A stretch of 34,427 nt of DNA from positions 21,905 through 56,331 of the forward strand of contig QALA01000028.1 in the NCBI GenBank assembly GCA_003343565.1. Reading direction: 5' to 3'. This stretch comes from Verrucomicrobiota bacterium. Lineage in GTDB: Bacteria > Verrucomicrobiota > Verrucomicrobiia > Opitutales > Intestinicryptomonadaceae. Both the position numbers and the translations under genes were made by a program. Within the stretch, counting starts at the first letter, position 1. Each line of letters begins with the position of its first letter. Shown piece by piece: positions 17,051-25,832 of this stretch. A model generated the notes under the pieces. The model had not been told where the DNA came from and ran no database searches. It was given only the letters and a program-made list of their open reading frames with translations.

Positions 17051-17676
17051 GCCGCGAAGCTTGGGCGGAGTTTAGCCTGCGGCAAAGCCCCGTTTGGCAA
17101 AGGCGGAGGGGAGCGGCGGTGTGCGGGCGGACGCCCGGAGCTTTTTTGCGTCCCAGTCATAGCCCCAAGCCGCTTTGCGAACAGACCCAATCTGCAAACC
17201 GGCCTTTTGTTTTGGACTCCTGCGGCGGCGCGGGGAGAGCGCAGATGCAACACTCTTGAGGCTCCGCCTCCTTGCGCTTCCTATTTTTTGCGGTTTGCGG
17301 TCCTTTGTTATTCCGCTCTTTTCTTTTGCGGCTTCCTGCGACAACCCGAAAGAGGAGCGAAAGAAACTTTCCAAAGCGTACAAATCTTACAGAACGGAAC
17401 GCGGGCTCGCGAACGCGCGCGGCAAAATTTACGCAAAGATTTTTAAACTTTCGAAAAAAGATTTGGAAAAGATTTTTTGCGCAAACTTTTAGGCGCGGCC
17501 GCAAGAAGTCCGCGCGGATAAAGTCCCGCGCGGCGGCAGGCAAAATCCCGTCCCGCGTGTGTCAAAAGTATCCGCAAACGTGTATTTTTGTCACTCTCCG
17601 GAACAAGGCCCGGCGGCGGAATGTCCTATTCTAACGAAAGGCGAGCTGGCACAAAATGTGCTTGTTAGAAAAGAGT
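17051..17676. other. Intergenic region before clpB, no supported gene
   Basis: About 625 bp. Open frames exist on both strands (for example minus 17157-17543), but none shows a domain, a good start, or composition like the neighbouring genes. I find no CIRCE element and no clear sigma-32-type promoter for clpB. TATTCT at about 17628 is the only -10-like hexamer close to the gene and lacks a -35. Confidence 0.55.
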
Positions 17677-20256
17677 ATGAGCAACATAAATCCCGAAAAA
17701 CTTACCGAAAAGAGCATCGAGGCCGTCAACGGCGCAAGGGAGATAGCCAAAGTGCGCGGCAATACCGAAATTCTGCCGCTGCACCTGCTGGCAAGTCTGG
17801 TGGCGCAAGAGGGCGGAATAGTCGGCCTCGTTCTCAACAGGCTGGGTTCCGACAAACGCGCGGCGTTGGAGCTTGGAATCAAGCGCGCGCTGGACTCGCT
17901 GCCAAGCGTGAGCGGCGGCAACGGGGAGCCCTACGCCAACGCGTCCCTATCGCAGGTCTTTGACAGGGCGGAAGCCCTCGCCAGACAGATGCGCGACGAC
18001 TACGTATCCACTGAGCACCTCTTTATGTCCATTCTCGAAAAGCCGGAGCCCGAAAGCATAGCTGCGCTTTTGCGAAGCCTTAAGATTTCAAAAGACGGCA
18101 TAATGGAGACGGTGAAATCCATGCGCGGCAACGCCCATGTGGACACAAAAACTCCGGAAAACGCCTATGAGGCGCTCGAAAAGTACGGCGTGGACCTCGT
18201 AAAACTGGCGCGCGACGGCAAGCTCGATCCCGTCATAGGAAGGGACGACGAAATCAACCGCGTAATAAGAATACTGTCCAGAAAGACGAAAAACAATCCC
18301 GTGCTGATAGGAGAGCCTGGGGTAGGCAAGACCGCAATCGCCGAGGGACTGGCGCAGCGCATAGTCCGCGAGGACGTCCCCGAAGGGCTAAAGGACAAGA
18401 GCGTTTTCGCCCTCGACATGGGCGCGCTGATCGCCGGCGCAAAGTACCGCGGGGAATTTGAGGAGCGCCTAAAGGCCGTTCTAAACAAAATCCGCGAGAG
18501 CGACGGCAAGATAATACTCTTTATAGACGAGCTTCACACGATAGTCGGCGCGGGGCGCACGGAGGGGTCCATGGACGCCTCCAACATGCTCAAGCCGATG
18601 TTAGCGCGCGGCGAGCTAAGGTGCGTAGGCGCGACGACCCTCGACGAATACCGCCAATACATAGAGAAGGATCCGGCCCTTGAGCGACGCTTCCAAAGCG
18701 TGTACGTCGGCGAGCCGGACGTGGAAAACACCATAGCCATTTTGCGCGGGCTGAAGGAGCGTTTTGAAACCTACCACGGGGTGCGCATACAGGACCGCGC
18801 GCTCGTCGAGGCGGCCGTGCTGAGCAACAGATACATCTCCGGAAGGCAGCTGCCGGACAAGGCCATCGACCTCGTGGACGAAGGCTGCGCGCGCATAAAG
18901 ACGCAACTGGACTCCATGCCGACCGAACTCGACACAATGCTGCGCAAAATACGGCGGCTGGAAATCGAGGAAACGGCGCTGGTAAAGGAGGAACACGACA
19001 ACAAGCGTCTGGAGGAAGTCAGGCGCGAGCTCGCCGATTTGCGCGAGCAATCCTCCGCGCTGAAGTCGCGCTGGGAGGACGAAAAGAAATCCGCCGACAA
19101 GGCCGTAAAGCTGCGCGAGCAAATCGAGGCGGCCAAAATCCGCATGGAGCGCGCCGAGCGCGAATACAATCTGACGCAAGCCGCCGAAATAAAATACGGC
19201 GAGCTTCCCAAACTGCAAGAGCAGCTGGAGGCCGCGATGAAAACCGAGTCGGGCGAAAACTCCCTGCTCAAGGAGAGCGTCGGGGCCGACGAAATCGCGG
19301 CAATCGTTGCGGAGTGGACGGGCATTCCGGTCAAGAAGCTTTTGGAGACGGACAGGGAGCGCCTGCTCAATCTGCCGAAGATACTGCACGAGCGCGTAAT
19401 AGGGCAGGACGAGGCGGTGGAGACCGTCGCGGACGCCATTTTGAGGGCGCGCGCGGGAATAAAGGACCCGAAGCGTCCGAGCGGAGTGTTCATGTTCCTC
19501 GGCCCGACGGGCGTCGGAAAGACGGAGCTTGCAAAAACCCTCTCCGAAGCGCTCTTTAGCGACGAGGACCACATGGTGCGCATAGACATGTCGGAATACA
19601 TGGAAAAGCACTCCGTGGCGCGGCTCATAGGCGCGCCGCCCGGATACGTCGGCTACGAGCAGGGCGGGCAGCTGACCGAAGCCGTGCGCCGCAGGCCGTA
19701 CAGCATAGTGCTTTTCGACGAGATAGAAAAGGCGCACCCCGAAGTGCTAAACACCCTGCTGCAAATCATGGACGACGGCGTCCTCACCGATTCGCAGGGG
19801 CGGCGCGTGGACTTCAAAAACACCGTCATCATCATGACCTCGAACATCGGCGCGCGCTTCATAACCGACGCGAAATTTGACGGCGACGGCTCGCTTCCGC
19901 CGGCCGCCAGAGAAGCCGTAATGGCCGAGGTCCGCGCGCACTTCAAGCCCGAATTTATCAACCGCATAGACGACCTGATCATCTTCAAGTCGCTCACTCT
20001 CGATGAAATCGTCAAGATAGTGAAGCTGCAAATAGACGATCTGAACAAGCGACTGGAATCGCAGGACTTGAAAGTGGAGCTTACAAAGGGCGCATACGAA
20101 TATCTGGCCGAGAAAGCCTACGATCCGTCCTACGGTGCGCGTCCGCTCAAGCGGGTAATCAACCACAAGATTGAAAATCCGCTTGCCAAAGCCATAATAT
20201 CCGGGAAGCTGAAGCCCGCGGACACAATGAAATTCACCGAGAAGGAACTGAAATGA
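17677..20256 (+). CDS. clpB: ATP-dependent disaggregase ClpB
   Basis: ClpB is a cytoplasmic hexameric AAA+ chaperone that rescues aggregated proteins with DnaK. The 859-residue protein has the double-Clp N-domain (1-150). NBD1 has Walker A GEPGVGKT at about 211-218. The middle coiled coil is rich in E/K/R (about 405-525), and its presence separates ClpB from ClpA/ClpC. NBD2 has Walker A GPTGVGKT at about 609-616, and sensor/arginine residues follow in YDPSYGARPLKRVI. Length is like E. coli ClpB (857). The ATG at 17677, with GAAAAGAG just upstream, gives MSNINPEKLTEKS; an in-frame ATG at 17656 would add seven unrelated residues. It is monocistronic, closed by a terminator. Confidence 0.97.
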   Translation: MSNINPEKLTEKSIEAVNGAREIAKVRGNTEILPLHLLASLVAQEGGIVGLVLNRLGSDKRAALELGIKRALDSLPSVSGGNGEPYANASLSQVFDRAEALARQMRDDYVSTEHLFMSILEKPEPESIAALLRSLKISKDGIMETVKSMRGNAHVDTKTPENAYEALEKYGVDLVKLARDGKLDPVIGRDDEINRVIRILSRKTKNNPVLIGEPGVGKTAIAEGLAQRIVREDVPEGLKDKSVFALDMGALIAGAKYRGEFEERLKAVLNKIRESDGKIILFIDELHTIVGAGRTEGSMDASNMLKPMLARGELRCVGATTLDEYRQYIEKDPALERRFQSVYVGEPDVENTIAILRGLKERFETYHGVRIQDRALVEAAVLSNRYISGRQLPDKAIDLVDEGCARIKTQLDSMPTELDTMLRKIRRLEIEETALVKEEHDNKRLEEVRRELADLREQSSALKSRWEDEKKSADKAVKLREQIEAAKIRMERAEREYNLTQAAEIKYGELPKLQEQLEAAMKTESGENSLLKESVGADEIAAIVAEWTGIPVKKLLETDRERLLNLPKILHERVIGQDEAVETVADAILRARAGIKDPKRPSGVFMFLGPTGVGKTELAKTLSEALFSDEDHMVRIDMSEYMEKHSVARLIGAPPGYVGYEQGGQLTEAVRRRPYSIVLFDEIEKAHPEVLNTLLQIMDDGVLTDSQGRRVDFKNTVIIMTSNIGARFITDAKFDGDGSLPPAAREAVMAEVRAHFKPEFINRIDDLIIFKSLTLDEIVKIVKLQIDDLNKRLESQDLKVELTKGAYEYLAEKAYDPSYGARPLKRVINHKIENPLAKAIISGKLKPADTMKFTEKELK

Positions 20257-20284
20257 CGAAGCCTTAGCGCCGACCTTTACGCCG

Positions 20285-20318
20285 ACGCCTCCGCCCGCAA
20301 GGGCGCGGGGCGTTTTTT
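20285..20318 (+). terminator. Intrinsic terminator of clpB
   Basis: A GC-rich stem, ACGCCTCCGCCC (20285-20296) with GGGCG-C-GGGGCGT (20301-20313), pairs over 12 bp with one bulged C around a GCAA loop. Six T follow (20313-20318). It begins 28 bp after the clpB stop and is the clearest terminator in the window. Confidence 0.88.
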
Positions 20319-20378
20319 GTCTGCGCGCAATATCTTTTTATCTTGTGCATGATATGCTATTGATATTTGCTCCCCGAC

Positions 20379-22172
20379 ATGGAAACAACTGCCGACAAAA
20401 AAAAACCTTCCGGCGCGCGAACGTGGATATTGGACATATCCTGCATTTTTGCGCTCTCGTGCGCGCTGTATCTCGGACTGAGTTTTCTGCGTCCGCTGGC
20501 GAGTCCGGACGAAGGCAGATACAGCGAAATCCCCAGGGAGATGGTTTCTAATTCCGACTATGTCACCCCGCGCCTGAACGGAATGCCCTACTTCTACAAG
20601 CCGCCTATGTTCTACTGGATACAGGCCGCCTCGATAAAGCATTTCGGAATAAACAGAATTTCCCTCCGGGCTCCGAATTCGCTGATTGCCGTTTTCGGAA
20701 TCGTCATGACATACGTCGCCGCACGGGCGCTGTTCGACAGAAAGACCGCGATATTTTCCGCGGCGATTCTGTCCACAAGCGCGCTCTACTTGGCAATGGG
20801 GCAAATCGTGACGCTGGATATGGCCGTGGCGGTGTTCATGTCTGCCGCGATGTTCTCGTTCATAGTCGCAATCAAGCGCAGCGGAGTGTGGAGGTGGATT
20901 TGGGGATTGTCCTTTGCCGCGTTCATGGCGGCGGCGGTTCTGACCAAAGGGCTGATCGGCGTCTTGATTCCGTGCGCGGTCGTTTTTTTGTACATGCTCG
21001 CAATCGGCTGGAAAAATTTCTGGGGGCAGTTCGGGCGGTCCGACATCTGGCTGGCGCTGGCGGGAGTCGCGCTCTTTATGGCGATAGCGCTTCCGTGGCA
21101 CGTCCTTGCGGCGCTGGCGAATCCGGCCTTTGAAAACGCGGAAGGGTTCCTGTCGAAAAACGGCGACGGCCAGGGCTTCCTCTGGTACTACATAATCCAC
21201 GAACATTTCCTGCGCTACATCGACGAATCCACAAGCATGCGCTATCAGCCGGCCTGGTTCTTTTTTGCGCTGGCCCCCGTGGGCCTGATTCCGTGGGTCG
21301 TATTCGCCCCCCGCGCGCTGGCCGAATACGTCTCGGATTCGCGCGGACAATTTCGGACAAAAAACACGGAGCTTTTGTACATGGCCATATGGGCGGCGTT
21401 CATAGTGTGCTTCTTCTCCATATCGAAGTCGAAGCTGCCGCCCTACATAACACCCATATATCCCGCGACGGCGGTTCTGCTGGGCTGGTGGGCGGCAAGG
21501 TGGTGGGACGGACGCTCAAGGGCTGCGCCGGAATCGTGGACGCTCGCCGCACTCGGCTATCTCGGCGCGGCGGCCTTCGTGCCGATATACTTCATACTCG
21601 ACGCGAAGGGCAAACTTTACGACCCGCAATACGCCGCAGTCGCAATGTCGCTGTGCGCGGCGGTGATGGTCGTCGGCGCCAGCATTTCGGTCGCGCTGCT
21701 GCTGAAACGCCGCACGAGGGCGTTCGCACTTTCGGCGTTCGCGACGGTATTTTGCTTCATGCTTTTTTTCAATCCAATCGCGCGGATATTCCAAAGGCCC
21801 AGCAGCGAATCCCTCGCAAAGCAAATCCGTCCGGAATTGGGAGACGACGACGCGATTGTGATATACACAGACTACGGAATATACCAAGACCTTCCCGTGT
21901 GGCTCGAACGCCTGCCCGTCTGCGTGGGCAATCCCCCGGAGGAGCAAAAATTCGGCTTTATGCGCGAGCGCGGCAAACACGATTCGCGCTTTCTCGACGC
22001 GGACGCCGGATTCGCGCGCTTCGCGCAAAACCGGAAGGGCGCCATATACATGTTCGCCAGAACGCGCGATGTCGAACGCCTGCAAAAGCTCTATCCCGAC
22101 GCCAAGCTCGTCGGGCGCGAGGGCTTCATGGCAATGATGAAAATCGACAAAAAAGACAATGCCGGAAAGTGA
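20379..22172 (+). CDS. ArnT/PMT-family membrane glycosyltransferase (GT83-like)
   Basis: Members transfer a sugar from a polyprenyl-phosphate donor to an acceptor such as lipid A or protein on the outer face of the inner membrane. The protein has 597 residues, with about 12 hydrophobic segments in the first ~480 and a soluble C-terminal domain. The first periplasmic loop has LASPDEGRYSEIPREM, where the DE pair matches the catalytic acidic residues of ArnT. GMPYFYKPPMFYWIQA and SLRAPN follow, also ArnT-like, and KSKLPPYITPIYPATAVLLG is a later family block. The ATG at 20379 was chosen over a TTG at 20367. Its stop overlaps the next gene by 14 bp. No arnA/B/C-type sugar synthesis genes are nearby, so neither sugar nor acceptor is known. 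Confidence 0.88.
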   Translation: METTADKKKPSGARTWILDISCIFALSCALYLGLSFLRPLASPDEGRYSEIPREMVSNSDYVTPRLNGMPYFYKPPMFYWIQAASIKHFGINRISLRAPNSLIAVFGIVMTYVAARALFDRKTAIFSAAILSTSALYLAMGQIVTLDMAVAVFMSAAMFSFIVAIKRSGVWRWIWGLSFAAFMAAAVLTKGLIGVLIPCAVVFLYMLAIGWKNFWGQFGRSDIWLALAGVALFMAIALPWHVLAALANPAFENAEGFLSKNGDGQGFLWYYIIHEHFLRYIDESTSMRYQPAWFFFALAPVGLIPWVVFAPRALAEYVSDSRGQFRTKNTELLYMAIWAAFIVCFFSISKSKLPPYITPIYPATAVLLGWWAARWWDGRSRAAPESWTLAALGYLGAAAFVPIYFILDAKGKLYDPQYAAVAMSLCAAVMVVGASISVALLLKRRTRAFALSAFATVFCFMLFFNPIARIFQRPSSESLAKQIRPELGDDDAIVIYTDYGIYQDLPVWLERLPVCVGNPPEEQKFGFMRERGKHDSRFLDADAGFARFAQNRKGAIYMFARTRDVERLQKLYPDAKLVGREGFMAMMKIDKKDNAGK

Positions 22173-22899
22173 CGAAACGCAGCCTTCCAAGCGCGAAAAC
22201 GTTTGGCTCAATTTGGGATTCAACATAGCCGCGCCCAGCTTAATCCTGATAAAGGGCTCCAAGATGGCCGGCTGGTTTGGAATAGACGCCGGCGGCGACG
22301 GGGCAAGCGCGCTGATATTCGTCGCCGCCCTGCTCTTTCCGCTGGCGTACGGAATCTACGATCTTGCAACGCGCGGGAAATGGAACGTCTTTTCGATAGT
22401 GGGATTGGCGAGCGTTCTGCTCACAGGAGGAATCGGGCTGATGAAGCTCTCGCGCGAGTGCATGATAATCAAGGAGGGCGCCGTTCCGCTCCTGCTCGGA
22501 ATTGCAGTGCTTGCCACGGCGTTCTCAAAGAGGCCGCTTGCAAAGCTTCTGCTGATGAACGAAAGCCTGCTTGACACGCGCAGAATATACGCGCTGCTGG
22601 ACGAAAGGGGCGCGCGCGGACAATTTGAGGCGGAACTCAGAAAGGCGACCTATATTCTGGCGGCGTCGTTTCTGGTCAGTTCCGCGCTCAACTTTGCGCT
22701 GGCGGCAAGCATATTCAAAAGCGAGGCCGGAACGGAGGCGTTCAATGCCGAATTGGGCAAGATGACCGCGCTGTCGTATCCCGTCATCGTGCTGCCGACA
22801 ATGGCGATACTCATGTTTGCCCTATACAAGCTGTTTTCGGCGATTTCAAAAATGACCGGAATGGGAATAGAGGAATTTTTCCGCGAACAGAAAAAATAG
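22159..22899 (+). CDS. VC0807-family membrane protein
   Basis: A 246-residue integral membrane protein. The N-terminal RENVWLNLGFNIAAPSLILIKGSKM resembles the start of the VC0807 family, whose function is not established; similarity to septation or MFS-like proteins is sometimes given. I count about six hydrophobic segments, the last ending in LPTMAILMFALYKLFSAI. It starts inside the end of the ArnT-like gene, and the next gene begins immediately after its stop. All three should be translated from one mRNA. Confidence 0.78.
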   Translation: MPESDETQPSKRENVWLNLGFNIAAPSLILIKGSKMAGWFGIDAGGDGASALIFVAALLFPLAYGIYDLATRGKWNVFSIVGLASVLLTGGIGLMKLSRECMIIKEGAVPLLLGIAVLATAFSKRPLAKLLLMNESLLDTRRIYALLDERGARGQFEAELRKATYILAASFLVSSALNFALAASIFKSEAGTEAFNAELGKMTALSYPVIVLPTMAILMFALYKLFSAISKMTGMGIEEFFREQKK

Positions 22900-23784
22900 A
22901 TGAAAGCCGCGCGCGCATTTCTACCGGCTGCGGCAATACTGCTTGCCGCGCTCCAAATCTGCCGCGCGTACGAAGTCGCCGACGCCTCCGGAAAGGTATT
23001 CCGCTTCGACGCCCCTCCGCGCGCCGCAACAATAGTTCCGGCTGTGACCCAAAACATCTACGCCGTAGGCGCGCAGGAATATCTGATTGGGAACTCCAAA
23101 TTCTGCAACATTCCAGACGGCGCCAAAAAAAAGGCAAAGCTCGGCGGTCTCGTGGATCCCGACTACGAAAAAATAGCGGCGCTCAATCCGGAAATATTCA
23201 TACTCCCAACCCTGACCGACGGCACGCTAAGAGCGCGCCTGTCAAAACTTGGCATACCCGTATTCACGCTCGGCGGAGAGGGGCTGGCCAACATCGCCGC
23301 GGATCTGCGCATGCTCGGCGAACTTTTCCAATGCCGCGAACGCGCCGAATTGCAGGCGAAAAAAATCGAGGACGAAATAGCCTCCGCCCCGAAAATCGGC
23401 CCTGAATCGAAGAGGGCACTGTTCATGTTCGGAAACATCGCGGCGGGAAAAGGCTCGTATGTCGGAGAGCTTTTGAAGCTTTGCGGATTGAAAAACTGCG
23501 CGGACTCGTCGAACGGCCCATGGGCGGCGCCGATGCGGGAATTTATATTTGCCTCCGCCCCCGACATGCTCTTTGTCGAATGCGCAAATGCCGGCGAAAC
23601 CAAAAAGCTCCTGGAATATTACGAAACCGACGCCGTATGGAAAAACACGCCGGCGATCAAAAACAAAAACGTATTCTTCGTGCCGCGCGATGTCGTGGGA
23701 GTGCCGAGCGTGCGGGTAATCGAAGCTCTGCGCCTGATGAGAAACGCCGTAAAGTCTGCCGACGCGCAACGCGCCAATCGATAG
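22900..23784 (+). CDS. BtuF/FhuD-like ABC transporter substrate-binding protein (orphan)
   Basis: A 294-residue periplasmic binding protein of the class III helical-backbone type used for cobalamin, heme and siderophores. It has a signal peptide (about 1-23). Family-type segments include RAATIVPAVTQNIYAVGAQEYLIG, LGGLVDPDYEKIAALNPEIFIL and KLGIPVFTL in the N-lobe, and APDMLFVECANA and NKNVFFVPRDVVGVPSVRVIEALRLM in the C-lobe. The ATG abuts the preceding stop (TAGATG), so it is the third gene of the arnT-like operon. No BtuC/BtuD permease or ATPase is in the window, and no cobalamin riboswitch was seen upstream of the operon. The ligand is therefore open: cobalamin, heme or a ferric chelate. 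Confidence 0.82.
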   Translation: MKAARAFLPAAAILLAALQICRAYEVADASGKVFRFDAPPRAATIVPAVTQNIYAVGAQEYLIGNSKFCNIPDGAKKKAKLGGLVDPDYEKIAALNPEIFILPTLTDGTLRARLSKLGIPVFTLGGEGLANIAADLRMLGELFQCRERAELQAKKIEDEIASAPKIGPESKRALFMFGNIAAGKGSYVGELLKLCGLKNCADSSNGPWAAPMREFIFASAPDMLFVECANAGETKKLLEYYETDAVWKNTPAIKNKNVFFVPRDVVGVPSVRVIEALRLMRNAVKSADAQRANR

Positions 23785-23794
23785 GCCTTGCCAA

Positions 23795-23850
23795 AATGCG
23801 ACTCCATTCGCGCCCCACGCTTTAAAACGCCCCGCGCATTCAAACGGCCT
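23795..23850. repeat. Intergenic repeat, copy A
   Basis: Begins AATGCGACTCCATTCGCGCC, then one CTTTAAAACGCCCC unit and GCGCATTCAAACGGCCTG. The same order is found at 24026-24116. It starts 10 bp after the BtuF-like stop. Confidence 0.8.
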
Positions 23851-24025
23851 GTTTGCGTTTCTCCCCGCACTTTCCGCATTTCGGCCAATAAGGCATCTTC
23901 CGACGACAACGCAAATAGCGCGCTACATTTTGCGGGGAATTTGCCGGCGGCCCGAAACGCGCCAACAAACCAAATTGACGCGATTCCCCAAAATTTAAAA
24001 AACGCGCAAAACGGACAACGCGTCC

Positions 24026-24116
24026 GATGCGACTCCATTCGCGCCCCGCACCTTAAAACGCCCCATACCTTAAAACGCCCCATACCTTAAAACGCCCCGC
24101 GCATTCAAGCGGCCTG
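24026..24116. repeat. Intergenic repeat, copy B, with three 17-bp tandem units
   Basis: Same modules as copy A: GATGCGACTCCATTCGCGCC, then the CTTAAAACGCCCC unit, here three times in tandem with a 17-bp period (24048-24064, 24065-24081, 24082-24098), then GCGCATTCAAGCGGCCTG. Copy A has one unit, so the array has expanded or contracted. The ~175 bp between the copies hold no supported gene. Confidence 0.85.
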
Positions 24117-24143
24117 CGCGGGCTCCGCGCGAAGCAATAAGAC

Positions 24144-24172
24144 TTGCCCGATGCGACGGGCGCGTCTAACAT
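24144..24172 (+). promoter_or_regulatory. Putative promoter of the TIGR03790 gene, leaderless arrangement
   Basis: -35-like TTGCCC (24144-24149), 17-bp spacer, -10-like TAACAT (24167-24172), then 7 nt to the ATG at 24180. Each box matches consensus at 4/6 positions. No Shine-Dalgarno is present. It is the same geometry as at larC and the beta-helix gene. Confidence 0.45.
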
Positions 24173-24179
24173 TTAAATT

Positions 24180-25832
24180 ATGAAACAAAAGATTATCGCC
24201 GCCGCCTCACTCGCACTGACAGCGTTTGCCCTTGGAGCCTTTGCGGGCGAATCCGAAAAGACTTACATAGTAGCCAACTCCGCAGCCCCCGACAGCGTCG
24301 CCCTCGCCGAATCATACGCAAAGCAGCGCGGCGTGCCAAATGGCAATATAATCGCGCTCGACCTGCCAAAAAAGATGCACATAAGCGCGGGCGAATATTT
24401 TGAACGGCTCGAAAATCCGCTTATGGAAAAGCTCTCCGCTGCGGGCGCGCTCAAGGCGGAAAAAACCGGGAAAAAGATATTCGGCGGGCGCGACGAAATG
24501 AAATTTTCATCGCACGACATAGACTACATAATCCTCATGCGCGGCGTGCCCGTAGGAATACTTCCGTCGGAGGGCAAGGGCGGTCTAAAAACCGACGCGG
24601 CAAGCGTCGACAGCGAGCTTTCCGCGCGCTTTGCCCCGGCCCAGACGCGCGACGGCTTCATTAAAAATCCCATTTACGGCGCGTTTAAAGAGGCGGACCA
24701 GTTCAAGAGGCTCGGCATACTGCGCGTATTCAGGCTGGACGGCCCGGCGCGAAGCGATGTCGAAAAGATTATACAATCCGGCCTGCGCGCCGAGAAGTCC
24801 GGCCTGCGCGGGCGCGCGTACATAGACAAGTCGCTCTTCGCAAAACCGGGCGACGAAATGCTCGACAAATCCGCGGAAATTCTGGACAAACTCAATTTCG
24901 ACCTCTCCATAGACTCGGAAAAGCCGCTGTTCGATTTCGACAAGCGCATGGACGCCGCCGCATTCTACTTCGGCTGGTACGCAAACAATCCGCAAAAATA
25001 TTTCGCCGACAAAAACTTCAAGCTGGCAGACGGCGCGGTGTGCGTGCACATATTTTCCTTCAGCGCGCACAACATGGCGGACGCGCGCCAATGGACGCCG
25101 CGCTTTGCCCAGCTGGGCGCGCTGTTTGCGGCAGGAAACGTATTCGAGCCGTATCTGGCGCTCACGCACAACACTGCGGCGTTGTCGCTTGCCATTGCCC
25201 GCGGAATGAGCTTGGGAGAAGCCGCCTACGCCGCGCAGCCTGCGCTCGGCTGGCAGACGGTGAACGTCGGCGACCCGCTGGCGCGCCCGATGTCGCGCAA
25301 CTTGTCGGAGCAGCTAAAAGACATTGCGCAGGGGCGCGTCGACGAGCTGTCGCAATACTCGGTCATTCGGGCCATGAACGCCGCGGAGAAGCAAAAGGGA
25401 ACGAATGCGGCAATATCTTTGGGAAAGGCGTTCTTGGAAAAATTGGACGCAAAGTATGCGCTTCTCTGGAGGCTGTCGCAAGCCTACGCCAAAGCGGGAC
25501 AGGCGCAAACGGCCGTGCAAACGGCGGAGGAAGCGGCGAAATCCGGCCTCTGCAAGCGTCCGGACCTTCAGGGATTGGCCATGGAGATAGCGGAATTTCT
25601 GGCGGCAAACTCCGCGGGAGAAAGCGCGATGAAGATATACGACAACTTGGCGGAAGCGCGCGGCGACATGCCGTTTTGCGAGGTTCTGGCAAAGCGCGCA
25701 AAAGAGGCTTCCGAAAAATGCGGCGTGCAAATGCCGGAACGGCTGCGCGGGATTGAGGCAAGAGTCGCCAAGTACAATGCCGACTTAGCCGAAAGAAAAA
25801 GGCTTGCCGAAGAAAAGAACGCGCAAAAATAA
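24180..25832 (+). CDS. TIGR03790 family exported protein with C-terminal helical repeats
   Basis: A 550-residue protein with a signal peptide (about 1-22, ending FALGAFAGE). The N-terminal ~380 residues match the TIGR03790 family, of unknown function, known mainly from Verrucomicrobia, Planctomycetes and Acidobacteria. Supporting segments are YIVANSAAPDSVALAESYAK, QRGVPNGNIIALDLP, IDYIILMRGVPVGI, ALTHNTAALSLAIARGMSLG and VGDPLARPM. The C-terminal ~160 residues form TPR-like helix pairs (for example LLWRLSQAYAKAGQAQTAVQ and SAMKIYDNLAEARGDM), probably for protein contacts. It stands alone between the repeat cluster and a convergent intergenic region. Some TIGR03790 proteins show a caspase/gingipain-like arrangement by recall; I cannot confirm a catalytic His/Cys pair here. 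Confidence 0.85.
   Translation: MKQKIIAAASLALTAFALGAFAGESEKTYIVANSAAPDSVALAESYAKQRGVPNGNIIALDLPKKMHISAGEYFERLENPLMEKLSAAGALKAEKTGKKIFGGRDEMKFSSHDIDYIILMRGVPVGILPSEGKGGLKTDAASVDSELSARFAPAQTRDGFIKNPIYGAFKEADQFKRLGILRVFRLDGPARSDVEKIIQSGLRAEKSGLRGRAYIDKSLFAKPGDEMLDKSAEILDKLNFDLSIDSEKPLFDFDKRMDAAAFYFGWYANNPQKYFADKNFKLADGAVCVHIFSFSAHNMADARQWTPRFAQLGALFAAGNVFEPYLALTHNTAALSLAIARGMSLGEAAYAAQPALGWQTVNVGDPLARPMSRNLSEQLKDIAQGRVDELSQYSVIRAMNAAEKQKGTNAAISLGKAFLEKLDAKYALLWRLSQAYAKAGQAQTAVQTAEEAAKSGLCKRPDLQGLAMEIAEFLAANSAGESAMKIYDNLAEARGDMPFCEVLAKRAKEASEKCGVQMPERLRGIEARVAKYNADLAERKRLAEEKNAQK

Noticed and set aside
7336..17257. 12-base TGCAACACTCTT shared by two intergenic regions (about 7336 and 17246)
   Set aside because: Identical 12-mers are expected by chance dozens of times in 34 kb, and the flanks do not align over a longer stretch.
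17051..17676. Search for a small structured RNA (SRP RNA, 6S, tRNA) before clpB
   Set aside because: None of the characteristic conserved motifs of these RNAs was found.
18616..19737. 373-codon minus-strand open frame antisense to clpB
   Set aside because: Shadow of a strongly conserved gene; its translation has no recognisable motif.
20257..20378. Search for a cobalamin riboswitch before the operon containing the BtuF-like gene
   Set aside because: The short gap holds the clpB terminator and no B12-box-like sequence.
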